Positions 17,513 to 27,695 of a DNA stretch of 64,000 nucleotides are shown here, one piece after another. The position numbers and the translations under genes are program-made. The stretch is from Flavobacteriales bacterium (GTDB taxonomy: Bacteria; Bacteroidota; Bacteroidia; Flavobacteriales_F; PHOS-HE28), in contig JADKJM010000014.1 in assembly GCA_016721005.1 (NCBI GenBank), positions 62,001 to 126,000 on the forward strand. The letters run 5' to 3'. Within the stretch, counting starts at the first letter, position 1. Each line of letters begins with the position of its first letter. The notes beneath the pieces are model-generated. The model had not been told where the DNA came from. It ran no database searches and was given only the letters and a program-made list of their open reading frames with translations.

Positions 17513-18996
17513 TGTTTCGAAGCGTGGTATACCGCGAAGTCGCTGATCAACGCGGTGTAGAACATCTCGCCCACTTTGTGCGCACCCTGCGGGCTGAAGT
17601 GCGTGTAGTCCTCCGCCGCGAGGGCAGGTTCGGCCTGCACCCAACTCACCATGCTGTTACGTCCGCCCATGGCCTCGTACATATCCCAGAACACTGCGCC
17701 CTGCGCCAGTGCGTTCGTGCGCATGGCATCGCGGACATCCTCCAGGAACGGACGCGTCACGTAGTCGTCACCTTCCTTGATACTCATGTCGCTGGGACCG
17801 ATGACGATGATGCACACGCCGGGGATCATCTTCTTGAAGCGTGCGATCTGCGCCCCGAAGAAGCGCCCGTATTGTGCCGCTTCCTCCGAACTCTTCAAGT
17901 TGGGGAGCACGTTCCCGCCGTATTGCAGGACCAGGAGCTTCACATCCAACTCGCTGTACATGCGTGACAGCAGCGCTTGATCACCGCGCCGGAACTCGTA
18001 ACCCGCCGCACCCCGTGCCGGTATGTTATCCATCACCACGCCGTTGCGGCCTTCGAGCGATACGCCGAAGACATCGGGGCTGTCATTGCCTTTCATCGTG
18101 ATCACCACTTCCTTCGGTGGTGATGGAAAACGCCAATCACGCACCATGAGTTGACGTCCCGGAGGGATCACTTCATCACTCAGTTCCACGCCATCCGCGG
18201 TCATCGTCATGGTGAGTGGCGTGCGGTGCCAACCGTAGAACAGGCGACACTCGGACCAGACTTGCGCCTTTCCGTAACAACGTTTCTCCGGCCGTAGCGT
18301 GATCGTCGCGGTGTGCTCCACGGTATCCGGTTCGATGGTGTCCGGGAGTATGGTGGTGAAGCGCGAGAAAGCGGACAACGCACCGTAACGATCGTGATGC
18401 AGATCCTTCGGCTTCTTGTTCATCACGCTGTACCGGATCCAGTTGTCGCTGATCGAGCGCGACACACTGAAGTGTGGAACGATGTCGGCCACCGCGACCA
18501 GGCCGGGGCCGTTCCCGCCGAACTGCGACTGTAGCTTGTTGCGGACGTACGATGTGATGCGATCACCCTCCAGTTGCGAATCACCATAATGCAGGATCCG
18601 CACGGGATGGCCCGACGAGCCCGCGCTCTCCAGCGCCGCGAACACGTCGTACAGCACCTTCTTCCCTTCGGCGGGATAGTGCAGTTTGATCCGCTCCTCG
18701 AGTGGCGCCAATTTGCTCGCATCGAAAACGAAGGGTGTCCCGACCGTATCCTCCACAGCGGCGAGCGTATCCGCGAGCAAGCTGTCCGGGATCACGGCAC
18801 CAGCGTCGGTGGGCAACGCGAGGATGTCACCGATGTCCACACGCTTTTGTTCTTCTGCGAAGAGCATGTCGCTGGCGCTCGGCAACCGGAAGACCAGTGA
18901 TCCCACATGCACACCCTCCTTCGGGATCAATTGGCCCACCAATGCGAGCACCAGCAGGATCGCCAGAAGGAAGAGCAGCACACGGATCGGGCTCAT
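17509..18996 (-). CDS. Membrane-anchored SGNH/GDSL-family protein (second of pair)
   Basis: A 495-residue protein with an N-terminal hydrophobic anchor (V-L-L-F-L-L-A-I-L-L-V-L-A-L-V). Block I is canonical (L-H-Y-G-D-S-Q-L-E-G-D-R), block III is degenerate (L-Q-Y-G-G-N), and block V is D-Y-T-H-F-S-P-Q-G-A-H-K with the Asp and His. The layout matches the neighbouring SGNH gene, so the two look like diverged duplicates. Start and stop each overlap a neighbour by 4 bases (ATGA), so lytic-transglycosylase-like gene, this gene and the next SGNH gene form a translationally coupled set. A role with MBOAT in glycan O-acylation is inferred. Confidence 0.87.
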   Translation of the reverse strand: MSPIRVLLFLLAILLVLALVGQLIPKEGVHVGSLVFRLPSASDMLFAEEQKRVDIGDILALPTDAGAVIPDSLLADTLAAVEDTVGTPFVFDASKLAPLEERIKLHYPAEGKKVLYDVFAALESAGSSGHPVRILHYGDSQLEGDRITSYVRNKLQSQFGGNGPGLVAVADIVPHFSVSRSISDNWIRYSVMNKKPKDLHHDRYGALSAFSRFTTILPDTIEPDTVEHTATITLRPEKRCYGKAQVWSECRLFYGWHRTPLTMTMTADGVELSDEVIPPGRQLMVRDWRFPSPPKEVVITMKGNDSPDVFGVSLEGRNGVVMDNIPARGAAGYEFRRGDQALLSRMYSELDVKLLVLQYGGNVLPNLKSSEEAAQYGRFFGAQIARFKKMIPGVCIIVIGPSDMSIKEGDDYVTRPFLEDVRDAMRTNALAQGAVFWDMYEAMGGRNSMVSWVQAEPALAAEDYTHFSPQGAHKVGEMFYTALISDFAVYHASKQ

Positions 18997-20444
18997 TGCT
19001 GAAGCGGGATCTTGAGCCGTTGACCCGGTTTGATATCCGCCGTGATCCCGTTCACCTCCATCAACCGTTTCGCATCCACACCGGGGAACCGTTGCGCGAT
19101 GCCATAGAGCGAATCACCGGACTGTACGGTGTACCACGTGAATTCGGAGAGCGGCGTCTGCGCGCGCACAACGTTCTCCTTGACGATGGGTACCTGGTTG
19201 GTCGGTCCCTCGCTTCCTTCCGTGCCACCCGCCTTGTGTCGATCGTACCGGTCGCGCTGCGAGGCCGTCACGTAGATCACCAGCTTGTCGCCGATATCGA
19301 TGCGATCGCTGCGCATGTGGTTCCAACTCTTGATCTGCGACACCTTCACACCGAAGCGCATGGCGATATGTCCGAGGTAGTCGCCACTTCGAACGCGGTA
19401 GTTGATCGCCTCTCGACCATTGATCGTTCGGACCGCTGCTTGGGCCGGGACGATCGCTGGGATCGCCGCAAGACGTTGTTGTTCCCGCAGCAAGGAATCC
19501 GCGAGTGCTTCGAATTGCGCTCGTCCGCCACGCGGCAGCACGAAGGCTTCGAGCCGCGGAATGCGATCACCGCACAGCAAGGGGTTCAGCGCCCGTAGCC
19601 TTCCCATCTCGATCCCCAGGGTCCTGGACACGGCAGAGAAGCGCAACTCACGATCCGACCGCAAGGTGTCGGCTGCTTCTGCGGGCAACATGGGAATGGG
19701 CGCGATGCCCAGCTCCTTCGCATGTGCCGACAAATGGATGAAGGCCATGAGCAGCGGCAGGACATCACGACTGCCCTCGGTGAACTGCGGATAGAGCGTG
19801 CGGTAGTCCGTGGCGCCACTCGTGCGGCCTTGTGCGCGCGTCACGTTCGCGGGTCCACAGGTGAAGGCCATGACGGCCAACGCCGGATCGTGGTAACGCG
19901 CCAGAAGATCCTTCAGGTAGCTCACCGCAGCCATGGTACTAAGTCGCGTGTCACGTCGCTCGTCGCGATCCGCCGTGATGTTCAGTCCATAACGCAAAGC
20001 CACCGGATAACTCAACATCCATAGACCTGCTTCGCCCTGTTGCGATCCCGCCAGTGTGTTCATCGCAGACAGTGCCATGGGCAGGTACTTGAAGTCCTTG
20101 GACAAGCCTTGCCGGACCAGTTCGCCTTCGATCATGGGGAAGTACACCTGCGCCATACCGAGCAACGCACGGAATTCCTCGCGCTTCGGTTCGCCGTAGA
20201 GATCCACGTAACGCACCACACCGCTATCCGCGAACACCGGAAAACCGGTAACAGTGTGTTGCAATTGCGTGTAGAGGTTGCGCGTATCCACCGCGCGGAT
20301 CACACCAGGTGTAGAACCGTGCCGCGAGTCGGCCACCGCCAAGCGCACCGGCCACGTGGTCATCAAACTGTCCACGCGCCATGTGGATTGCGCCATGGCC
20401 GCACACGAAGTGATCGTGAACAACAAGGTCGGTATCAGGCGCAT
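18993..20444 (-). CDS. Lytic-transglycosylase-like protein with two LysM domains, apparently catalytically inactive
   Basis: The start is ATG 20444 (M-R-L-I-P-T-L-L-F-T), with a signal peptide; the product is 483 residues. The domain order is MltD-like: an SLT-type domain (about 85-215), a LysM at about 345-390 and a second at the C-terminus (Y-T-V-Q-S-G-D-S-L-Y-G-I-A). In the SLT domain the position that normally holds the catalytic Glu (L-P-x-x-E-S) reads L-P-M-A-L-S, Leu125. The usual A-Y-N-x-G-P reads A-F-T-C-G-P. The fold is still evident from A-G-L-W-M-L and D-E-R-R-D-T. It probably binds peptidoglycan without cutting it. It is coupled to the SGNH gene by a 4-base overlap. Confidence 0.87.
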   Translation of the reverse strand: MRLIPTLLFTITSCAAMAQSTWRVDSLMTTWPVRLAVADSRHGSTPGVIRAVDTRNLYTQLQHTVTGFPVFADSGVVRYVDLYGEPKREEFRALLGMAQVYFPMIEGELVRQGLSKDFKYLPMALSAMNTLAGSQQGEAGLWMLSYPVALRYGLNITADRDERRDTRLSTMAAVSYLKDLLARYHDPALAVMAFTCGPANVTRAQGRTSGATDYRTLYPQFTEGSRDVLPLLMAFIHLSAHAKELGIAPIPMLPAEAADTLRSDRELRFSAVSRTLGIEMGRLRALNPLLCGDRIPRLEAFVLPRGGRAQFEALADSLLREQQRLAAIPAIVPAQAAVRTINGREAINYRVRSGDYLGHIAMRFGVKVSQIKSWNHMRSDRIDIGDKLVIYVTASQRDRYDRHKAGGTEGSEGPTNQVPIVKENVVRAQTPLSEFTWYTVQSGDSLYGIAQRFPGVDAKRLMEVNGITADIKPGQRLKIPLQQ

Positions 20445-20536
20445 CCGCACAGCGTAAAGCAAGGATCCACAACTACACGAACGCGCCAATGTGCTGTTCA
20501 ATTCTCCACGCGGGACTGTTGAGCATGATCACCACC

Positions 20537-21502
20537 CTAGCGTCGCACTTTCTTCAACGCGATGGTTTGGCCGCTCTTGATGGTGGCGTCCTTATCGATG
20601 CCGTTGTACTTCGCAAGCTTCGAAAGCTTGATCCCGTACTGCTGGCTGATGCTCCACAAGGTCTCTCCTTGTTGAGCGGTGTGGGATGTCGCGCTCTTCG
20701 CCGTACTGCGCTTGGGTTGGATGAAGATGATCTGCCCTTCGGTGAGCGAACTCTCCTTGTCCATGTCGTTCCAACGGGCCAGCATGCCGTGCGTCATCTC
20801 GAGGTCGCCAGCCAATTTGCGGAAGGTGTCGCCCGACTTCGCACGAACGAACTTGATGCGGCCCTCGAACACTTCGATATCACGACCCGCGCCGATGTGG
20901 ATCACATCACCACCGACAGCCCCTCTGCGACCACGGCGCTCCGGCGCGGGTTTGGGAATGTCCTTGCCGATCGGCTTGTACACCACATCCACACCTTCAT
21001 CCAGCTTATACAACTCGTAGCGATCTATCAATTCGATCAGCTTGCGCGGGTAATGCGGATCGGTGGCATAGCCCGCATCCTTCAACCCGTGCGCCCAGCC
21101 CTTGTAATCGGTGGCCTTCAACTCGAAGAGCTTCGCGTAGCGCTGGCGTTTGAGGAACTGCGAATGGTCCTCGAAACTGTCGGCCGCATCGCGGTACGCG
21201 CGAAAGCAATCGTTCTTGATGTCGTCGTCGTGATACACGCGGCCGCCCTTCCAATCGGGCGTGCACTTGATGCCAAAATGGTTGTTGCTCTCCCGTGCCA
21301 ACGCGCTGTTGCCATTGCCGCTTTCCAACAGTCCCTGAGCAAGAGTGATGCTCGAAGGGATGCCGTGCTCGTTCATCTTCTTCACGGCCACCGTCTTCCA
21401 TTGCGCGATGTATTCCTCGGCGGTGTTGCGCTTGAACGGAGGCTGCGCCTGCACGCTAGCGGTGAGCACGAAAGCAAGGAGCATCGCGGTAATGCGGCGC
21501 AT
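20537..21502 (-). CDS. Secreted beta-N-acetylglucosaminidase (GH73/FlgJ-like) with LysM repeats
   Basis: The start is ATG 21502 (M-R-R-I-T-A-M-L-L-A-F-V), followed by a signal peptide ending near V-Q-A-Q; the open frame continues upstream to 21874 but that part is shadow of the opposite strand. The product is 321 residues. The GH73 domain (about 25-170) has the catalytic Glu in Q-G-L-L-E-S-G-N-G-N-S and the family motif N-N-H-F-G-I-K-C. Two LysM modules follow (V-R-A-K-S-G-D-T-F-R-K-L-A and A-Q-Q-G-E-T-L-W-S-I-S), ending at A-L-K-K-V-R-R. It would hydrolyse peptidoglycan glycan strands. It leads the minus-strand group running down to the MBOAT gene. Confidence 0.93.
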   Translation of the reverse strand: MRRITAMLLAFVLTASVQAQPPFKRNTAEEYIAQWKTVAVKKMNEHGIPSSITLAQGLLESGNGNSALARESNNHFGIKCTPDWKGGRVYHDDDIKNDCFRAYRDAADSFEDHSQFLKRQRYAKLFELKATDYKGWAHGLKDAGYATDPHYPRKLIELIDRYELYKLDEGVDVVYKPIGKDIPKPAPERRGRRGAVGGDVIHIGAGRDIEVFEGRIKFVRAKSGDTFRKLAGDLEMTHGMLARWNDMDKESSLTEGQIIFIQPKRSTAKSATSHTAQQGETLWSISQQYGIKLSKLAKYNGIDKDATIKSGQTIALKKVRR

Positions 21503-21700
21503 CGCACGTGGTTGGTGAACGTGTTTCGTGGAAGGCATGGCTCGGCAAAGAGCGAAGTAACCGGGGTTGAAGGACCATATGCAGGCGGAATTCGGCTCTG
21601 ATCCCACCACCCCGTGTGGAAAGAACGTGCCGCACGGACCCGATATGCTGCGCTGCCTGAAATTCGCGGGCGCTATGCGCCTTTTCGGGCTGCCAACCAC

Positions 21701-21901
21701 ATGGACGAACCACAGGACCCACCGCGACCGAAGGACGACCGCGAAGAGCGGCTGGGCTTGGAACCGGGCGACTTCTACCTGTCCCCGGAAGGGTATATCA
21801 TCTTCACGGAGCAGTACCACCGCAAGCGCGGGTATTGCTGCGGAAGCAATTGCCGGCATTGCCCTTTTGGGCACGAGGCGGTGAAGAAGGTCCAGGGCTA
21901 G
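21701..21901 (+). CDS. DUF5522 small cysteine-rich protein
   Basis: A 66-residue protein from ATG 21701 (M-D-E-P-Q-D-P-P); an in-frame start at 21614 is possible but its extra residues look non-coding. The core G-D-F-Y-L-S-P-E-G-Y-I-I-F-T-E-Q-Y-H is followed by K-R-G-Y-C-C-G-S-N-C-R-H-C-P-F-G, a compact four-cysteine cluster that could hold a metal or iron-sulfur centre. This pattern is the hallmark of the small conserved Bacteroidota family DUF5522, whose role is unknown. It is divergent from the glucosaminidase gene. Confidence 0.82.
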   Translation: MDEPQDPPRPKDDREERLGLEPGDFYLSPEGYIIFTEQYHRKRGYCCGSNCRHCPFGHEAVKKVQG

Positions 21902-21933
21902 GCAAGGTTACCGGACCTTGAACGCCCTCATTG

Positions 21934-22088
21934 CTGCGACCCCTTCAGGGTCGCTTCGATCCATTGGCCAACGATGGCTACATGCTTCGACCCCTTCGGG
22001 GTCAACATCGCGCAAGGGATCGACCCCAGAGGGGTCAAAGCATGTAGAAGACCAAAATGCGAATTGACCGACCCTGAAGGGGTCGCAG
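21934..22088. repeat. Nested inverted-repeat element built of GACCCC palindromes (REPIN-like)
   Basis: Four short palindromes with GACCC(C)/GGGGTC arms occur at 21936-21954, 21989-22003, 22022-22036 and 22070-22084. They are nested: a perfect 20-base inverted pair (21934-21953 against 22069-22088) encloses a second inverted pair of 17 bases with one mismatch (21978-21994 against 22031-22047). The whole could fold into one long cruciform or RNA hairpin. It fills most of the 281-base gap between the DUF5522 gene and the T9SS cargo gene, where no coding sequence is visible. Confidence 0.8.
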
Positions 22089-22167
22089 GTGATCGGAATG
22101 CCGCGAGCGGTATTGCTTCATGACCGAACAACCCTATGGGTGTAGGCAGCGTTCGGCGGTCGGCAGC

Positions 22168-22175
22168 TATCTTTC
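22168..22175 (+). promoter_or_regulatory. Candidate -7 box (TAnnTTTG-type) for the T9SS cargo gene
   Basis: The bases TATCTTTC match the Bacteroidota -7 consensus TAnnTTTG at all but the last position. They end 7 bases before the preferred ATG at 22183, so a transcript from here would be nearly leaderless. No clear -33 element was identified. Confidence 0.4.
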
Positions 22176-22182
22176 CTGTGCA

Positions 22183-23655
22183 ATGCGGTCCGCCCTTCTG
22201 CCCTTGGCCTTGGTCCTCACCCTCTTGGTGAACGCACAGAACTGGGCGCTGCTCAACCCCGCGTACCGGTACAACTACAGCAACGACGGCACGGATACGA
22301 TCAGCAACCAGATCCGTGTCATGCACATCGATACGCTGGGGGTGGATAGTTTCCGGTATGAGTTGAATCTGATCGGGGTGGTGTGTGATACGTGCCCTGC
22401 GAGTCTAGGTGGACCATGCGACGGATGCTTCGTTCGTGTGAACCAGCCGCAGTTCCTAGGATACGATTGCATCCGGACCGGTAACAATTGGACATTCAAC
22501 GGCATGGACACGGTACTTATCCGAAGCGATGCAGAAGTCGGGGAAACGTGGATATTCAACACCGCCAACGCGATCAACGCCACCGTTGATGATGCGTGGT
22601 CAGAGGACGTGTTCGGTGTGCCGGACACATTGCGAAGGATTTTGCTGAGCGACGGGGATTCCATTCTATTGAGCCGCTCTTATGGGATCGTGTACTTCGG
22701 CATCGGAGGCCAGCACTTCGATCTGATCGGTGTGGAAGGTGCGGGCGTGGGGCGACTTTTTCCGGACCTGCTGGACTATTTTGATTATCAGGTTGGTGAT
22801 GAACTTACATATGGGTTATCGTGTACCTATCAGATAAATCCGCAAGGGGGCTCACCGTACCCAAGTATGCGAAGTCACTACTGGAAAGCGGTAATTACGG
22901 ACCGCATCGAAACTGAAGATTCCGTGATCTATTCAACGTCTGTCGCACGGACCTACCCTAATCTCCAATGGACCAGTACCTACGACTGCACATGGCCCAT
23001 GCCTACTGATCAATGGTTCTTCGGCCGAACGGACATTGCAGCAGATCACCCCATTCTCTCCGCTTATCCTGGACAGGTTATGGATACATCCATCTGCTGG
23101 ATGCAGTCAATAGCTATGAACCGCTATATCGCTGACTTTAGCACGACCAGCGATGGCCGAGCATGCATCCGAGCTCAAGATCTAGGAATGGTCGGCGGCA
23201 ATTCAACCAAAACATTCAACCTGACCCACGAAGTCACGGAGAACACATACCCCTTGAACTATTTTCCCTTTGAGGTTTGGTATGAGCAAGGTATTGGCCT
23301 AAGGAGCGTGGTGTACATTCATAACTATCCAATAGGCCAAAGAGTCGATCTTGTTGGGGCCATCGTCAACGGCGATACAATAATCCCCCCGCCTTCGATT
23401 GACTGGGACATGAGTATTGAAGAGGAAAGCGACCCGGAACTTCAGGTTTTTCCCAACCCCGCCTCCGACTTCATCCTCCTCTCTTCCTCCGTCCCCGGAA
23501 CCACCTGTTCCATCACCGACCTCCAAGGCCGCACCATACACCAGCACCGGATCACCTCCACCAACGAACGCATTGATGTGCAAGCCCTGCCGCAGGGCGT
23601 TTATGTGCTGGTGATGGATGGGATCCGACCACAACGCTTCTTGATCGCGCGCTAG
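22183..23655 (+). CDS. Secreted protein with T9SS type A C-terminal sorting domain
   Basis: The start is ATG 22183 (M-R-S-A-L-L-P-L-A-L-V-L-T-L-L-V-N-A-Q), a clear signal peptide; the frame extends upstream to 22120 without support. The product is 490 residues. The body (about 20-410) has no recognised domain and carries several Cys residues (C-D-T-C-P, C-D-G-C-F). The last roughly 75 residues form a type IX sorting domain: V-F-P-N-P-A-S-D-F-I-L-L, I-T-D-L-Q-G-R-T-I, I-D-V-Q-A-L-P-Q-G-V-Y-V-L and the ending R-F-L-I-A-R. It should be exported by Sec and then moved across the outer membrane by the T9SS, some of whose parts are encoded at 45.9-54.2 kb. Confidence 0.88.
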   Translation: MRSALLPLALVLTLLVNAQNWALLNPAYRYNYSNDGTDTISNQIRVMHIDTLGVDSFRYELNLIGVVCDTCPASLGGPCDGCFVRVNQPQFLGYDCIRTGNNWTFNGMDTVLIRSDAEVGETWIFNTANAINATVDDAWSEDVFGVPDTLRRILLSDGDSILLSRSYGIVYFGIGGQHFDLIGVEGAGVGRLFPDLLDYFDYQVGDELTYGLSCTYQINPQGGSPYPSMRSHYWKAVITDRIETEDSVIYSTSVARTYPNLQWTSTYDCTWPMPTDQWFFGRTDIAADHPILSAYPGQVMDTSICWMQSIAMNRYIADFSTTSDGRACIRAQDLGMVGGNSTKTFNLTHEVTENTYPLNYFPFEVWYEQGIGLRSVVYIHNYPIGQRVDLVGAIVNGDTIIPPPSIDWDMSIEEESDPELQVFPNPASDFILLSSSVPGTTCSITDLQGRTIHQHRITSTNERIDVQALPQGVYVLVMDGIRPQRFLIAR

Positions 23656-23683
23656 ATCCGCTGCTTCGGCCGATCTTCGCGCT

Positions 23684-25738
<2,055 letters not shown>

Positions 25739-25756
<18 letters not shown>

Positions 25757-25819
25757 GATGATCAGAAAATGGAATGCCTCCTCGGTGGTATTCGATCATC
25801 CGATCGTCTGATCGTCCAA
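25739..25819. repeat. Intergenic inverted repeat downstream of hutU
   Basis: GGACGATCAG at 25739-25748 is repeated as its exact complement CTGATCGTCC at 25810-25819, and GATCAGAAAATG occurs twice in tandem around 25745-25771. The region between hutU and the next T9SS cargo gene is otherwise non-coding. It may serve as a weak terminator for hutU; no T-run follows. Confidence 0.5.
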
Positions 25820-25910
25820 TTCTCTGATCCTTTTCCTTCCATCACCCAACCAACCGATCAGTTCCTCCGTGTATGGAGTTGAACCCAACGATCACGAAAA
25901 CCGATCTGCC

Positions 25911-27537
25911 ATGAACACCTCCCTCCGCTCTTTGACCATCGGCCTCGCCACCCTGCTGTGGGGAGCCGCTTTCGCTCAACCGCTGCCGCCCTACAGCGTG
26001 TCCGTTGCAGGTTATGTAGCTGGCTGCACACCGAATAGCTACGTCAACGTCACCACGAACTCGATCACCCAGCCTGCCATCGATATCGATGTACCGTTGG
26101 ATGCCAACTGCGGTTTCTCCATCGACTTATTGATGGATTCGTTCAATGGTGGGTTCATCCTGAGCACACCCTGCAACGGAGCGATGCAGCAATTGGCCGC
26201 CGCCTATCAGGTGAACGCGTTCTTTCCCGATTCCACGTATTTGTTCGTGACCTTCAACTGCAACAGTTCCACAGTTGATTGCCTTGGCATCCTGGGTGGT
26301 CCGAACCTGCCTGGAACAGCGTGCAACGACAACGACCCGAACACCACGAGCTATTGGAGCGCGGACTGCGTTTGCACGCCGGACAGTTCCAACTTCTACT
26401 TTGATTGCCTCGGTGTGCTCAACGGCAGCGCTCTTCCCGGCACCACATGCACCTACACCAACGACTCGATCATCTTCAACACCGGTTTCTTCAACATGGC
26501 CTGTGTGTGCGTGAGCGACACCACCAATTACTTCGATTGCGCCGGGGCACGCATTGGACGCCGGTGTCACCAGCCCGGGACAAGCAGGCCTCTGGGGGGG
26601 GGTTGCCCTGGCGGGGGGGGGAACCCACCAATACTTCGATTGCGCCGGCGTCCTCAACGGGTCGAGCTTACCGGGTACCTTCTGTAGCACACCGGCCGGT
26701 GCAGCTGGCACATGGAGCGCCGACTGCCTTTGCATCGCGGATTCGAGCAATGCGGGATACGATTGCCTCGGCGTGCTCAACGGGTCGAACTTGCCCGGCA
26801 GCCCCTGCTGGTTGACGGGCGGCGGCGCGATCGGCATGTGGGACAACAACTGCGTCTGCCAGGACAGCACCAACACCACCGGCTGCTCCGCTTCCTTCTG
26901 GGTCCTGCAAGCCTATGAGGGCGATTCTCTGAACCCCAACAGCGGTACCCCGATCCCTTACGAACTGTGGGTGTGGAACCTGAGCCAAGGAAGCGGCACC
27001 ATGACCTACTCGTGGAGCTTCGGCGACGGCATCGGCAGCACGGATCCCTTCCCCACGCACATCTACAGCGATAATGGTCCTTACCTGCTGTGCCTCACCA
27101 TCGCGGATGCCACCGGTTGCACCGACCAGTACTGCGACAGTGTGTCGATCGACGACAACGGTATACTGAACGGCATGATCATCAACGGCGAAGCGGATGG
27201 CAACGGCCAGCGCTCCAACGGCTTCACCATCAATGTGCGGAACGGCCTCGCCACAGCGATGCCGGAAGTACCCGCGATCAGCGAACTGCGCGCATGGCCG
27301 AACCCGGTGAATGAGGACCTGTATGTGGCATTGAACGCACGCTTCGATGGCGCTGCGATGATCACCATTCTTGATGTGAACGGACGCGAAGTGGCACAAG
27401 TGCAACGGACGCTCTCCGCTGGATCCAACCAACAGCGGATCGACGTGGGTGCCTTGCCCACCGGGATGTACACCGTGCGTGTGACCGATCGCAGCTCCGG
27501 CACCATCACCAGCCTACGCTTCGTGAGGACACGCTAG
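25911..27537 (+). CDS. T9SS-secreted Cys-rich repeat protein with PKD-like domain, reading frame broken near 26545-26640
   Basis: The start is ATG 25911 (M-N-T-S-L-R-S-L-T-I), with a signal peptide ending at A-F-A-Q. The layout is: an N-terminal domain (to about residue 120); about five copies of a Cys-rich module (D-C-x-G-V-x-N-G-x-x-L-P-G-x-x-C ... W-x-x-x-C-x-C); a PKD-like domain (Y-S-W-S-F-G-D-G); and a type A sorting domain (A-W-P-N-P-V-N-E-D-L, ending L-R-F-V-R-T-R). The frame of the first part runs to 26687 and that of the second is open from 26554; the switch lies in the third module, beside runs of nine G at 26594-26602 and 26613-26621. Sequencing error at the G runs is likely. It is the longer paralogue of the next gene. 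Confidence 0.85.
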
Positions 27538-27552
27538 TCCCCGATCTCTTCC

Positions 27553-27582
27553 GCGAATGCCCTGCCTCGGCGGGGCATTCGC
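27553..27582 (+). terminator. Hairpin between the two T9SS cargo paralogues
   Basis: GCGAATGCCC at 27553-27562 pairs perfectly with GGGCATTCGC at 27573-27582 around a loop that can itself pair (GCC/GGC). The hairpin starts 15 bases after the stop of the first paralogue. The bases that follow are only weakly T-rich, so termination efficiency is uncertain. Confidence 0.6.
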
Positions 27583-27695
27583 ATTTCCGGGCCATCCATC
27601 CGCGCCAAGCGAAGTAATTTCGGGTCGTACCCAACCCGAGGCCCCAGGATCCCGTGTATGGTAGTGGACCACAAGATCACGAAAGAACCAACGCC

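Noticed and set aside
21503..21874. Upstream extension of the glucosaminidase gene to 21874
   Set aside because: The extra part lies opposite the DUF5522 gene and lacks coding character; ATG 21502 starts a clear signal peptide.
26281..26860. CRISPR-like spacing of repeated DNA in the T9SS cargo gene
   Set aside because: The repeats are in-frame protein modules with diverged DNA; no constant direct repeat with unique spacers is present.
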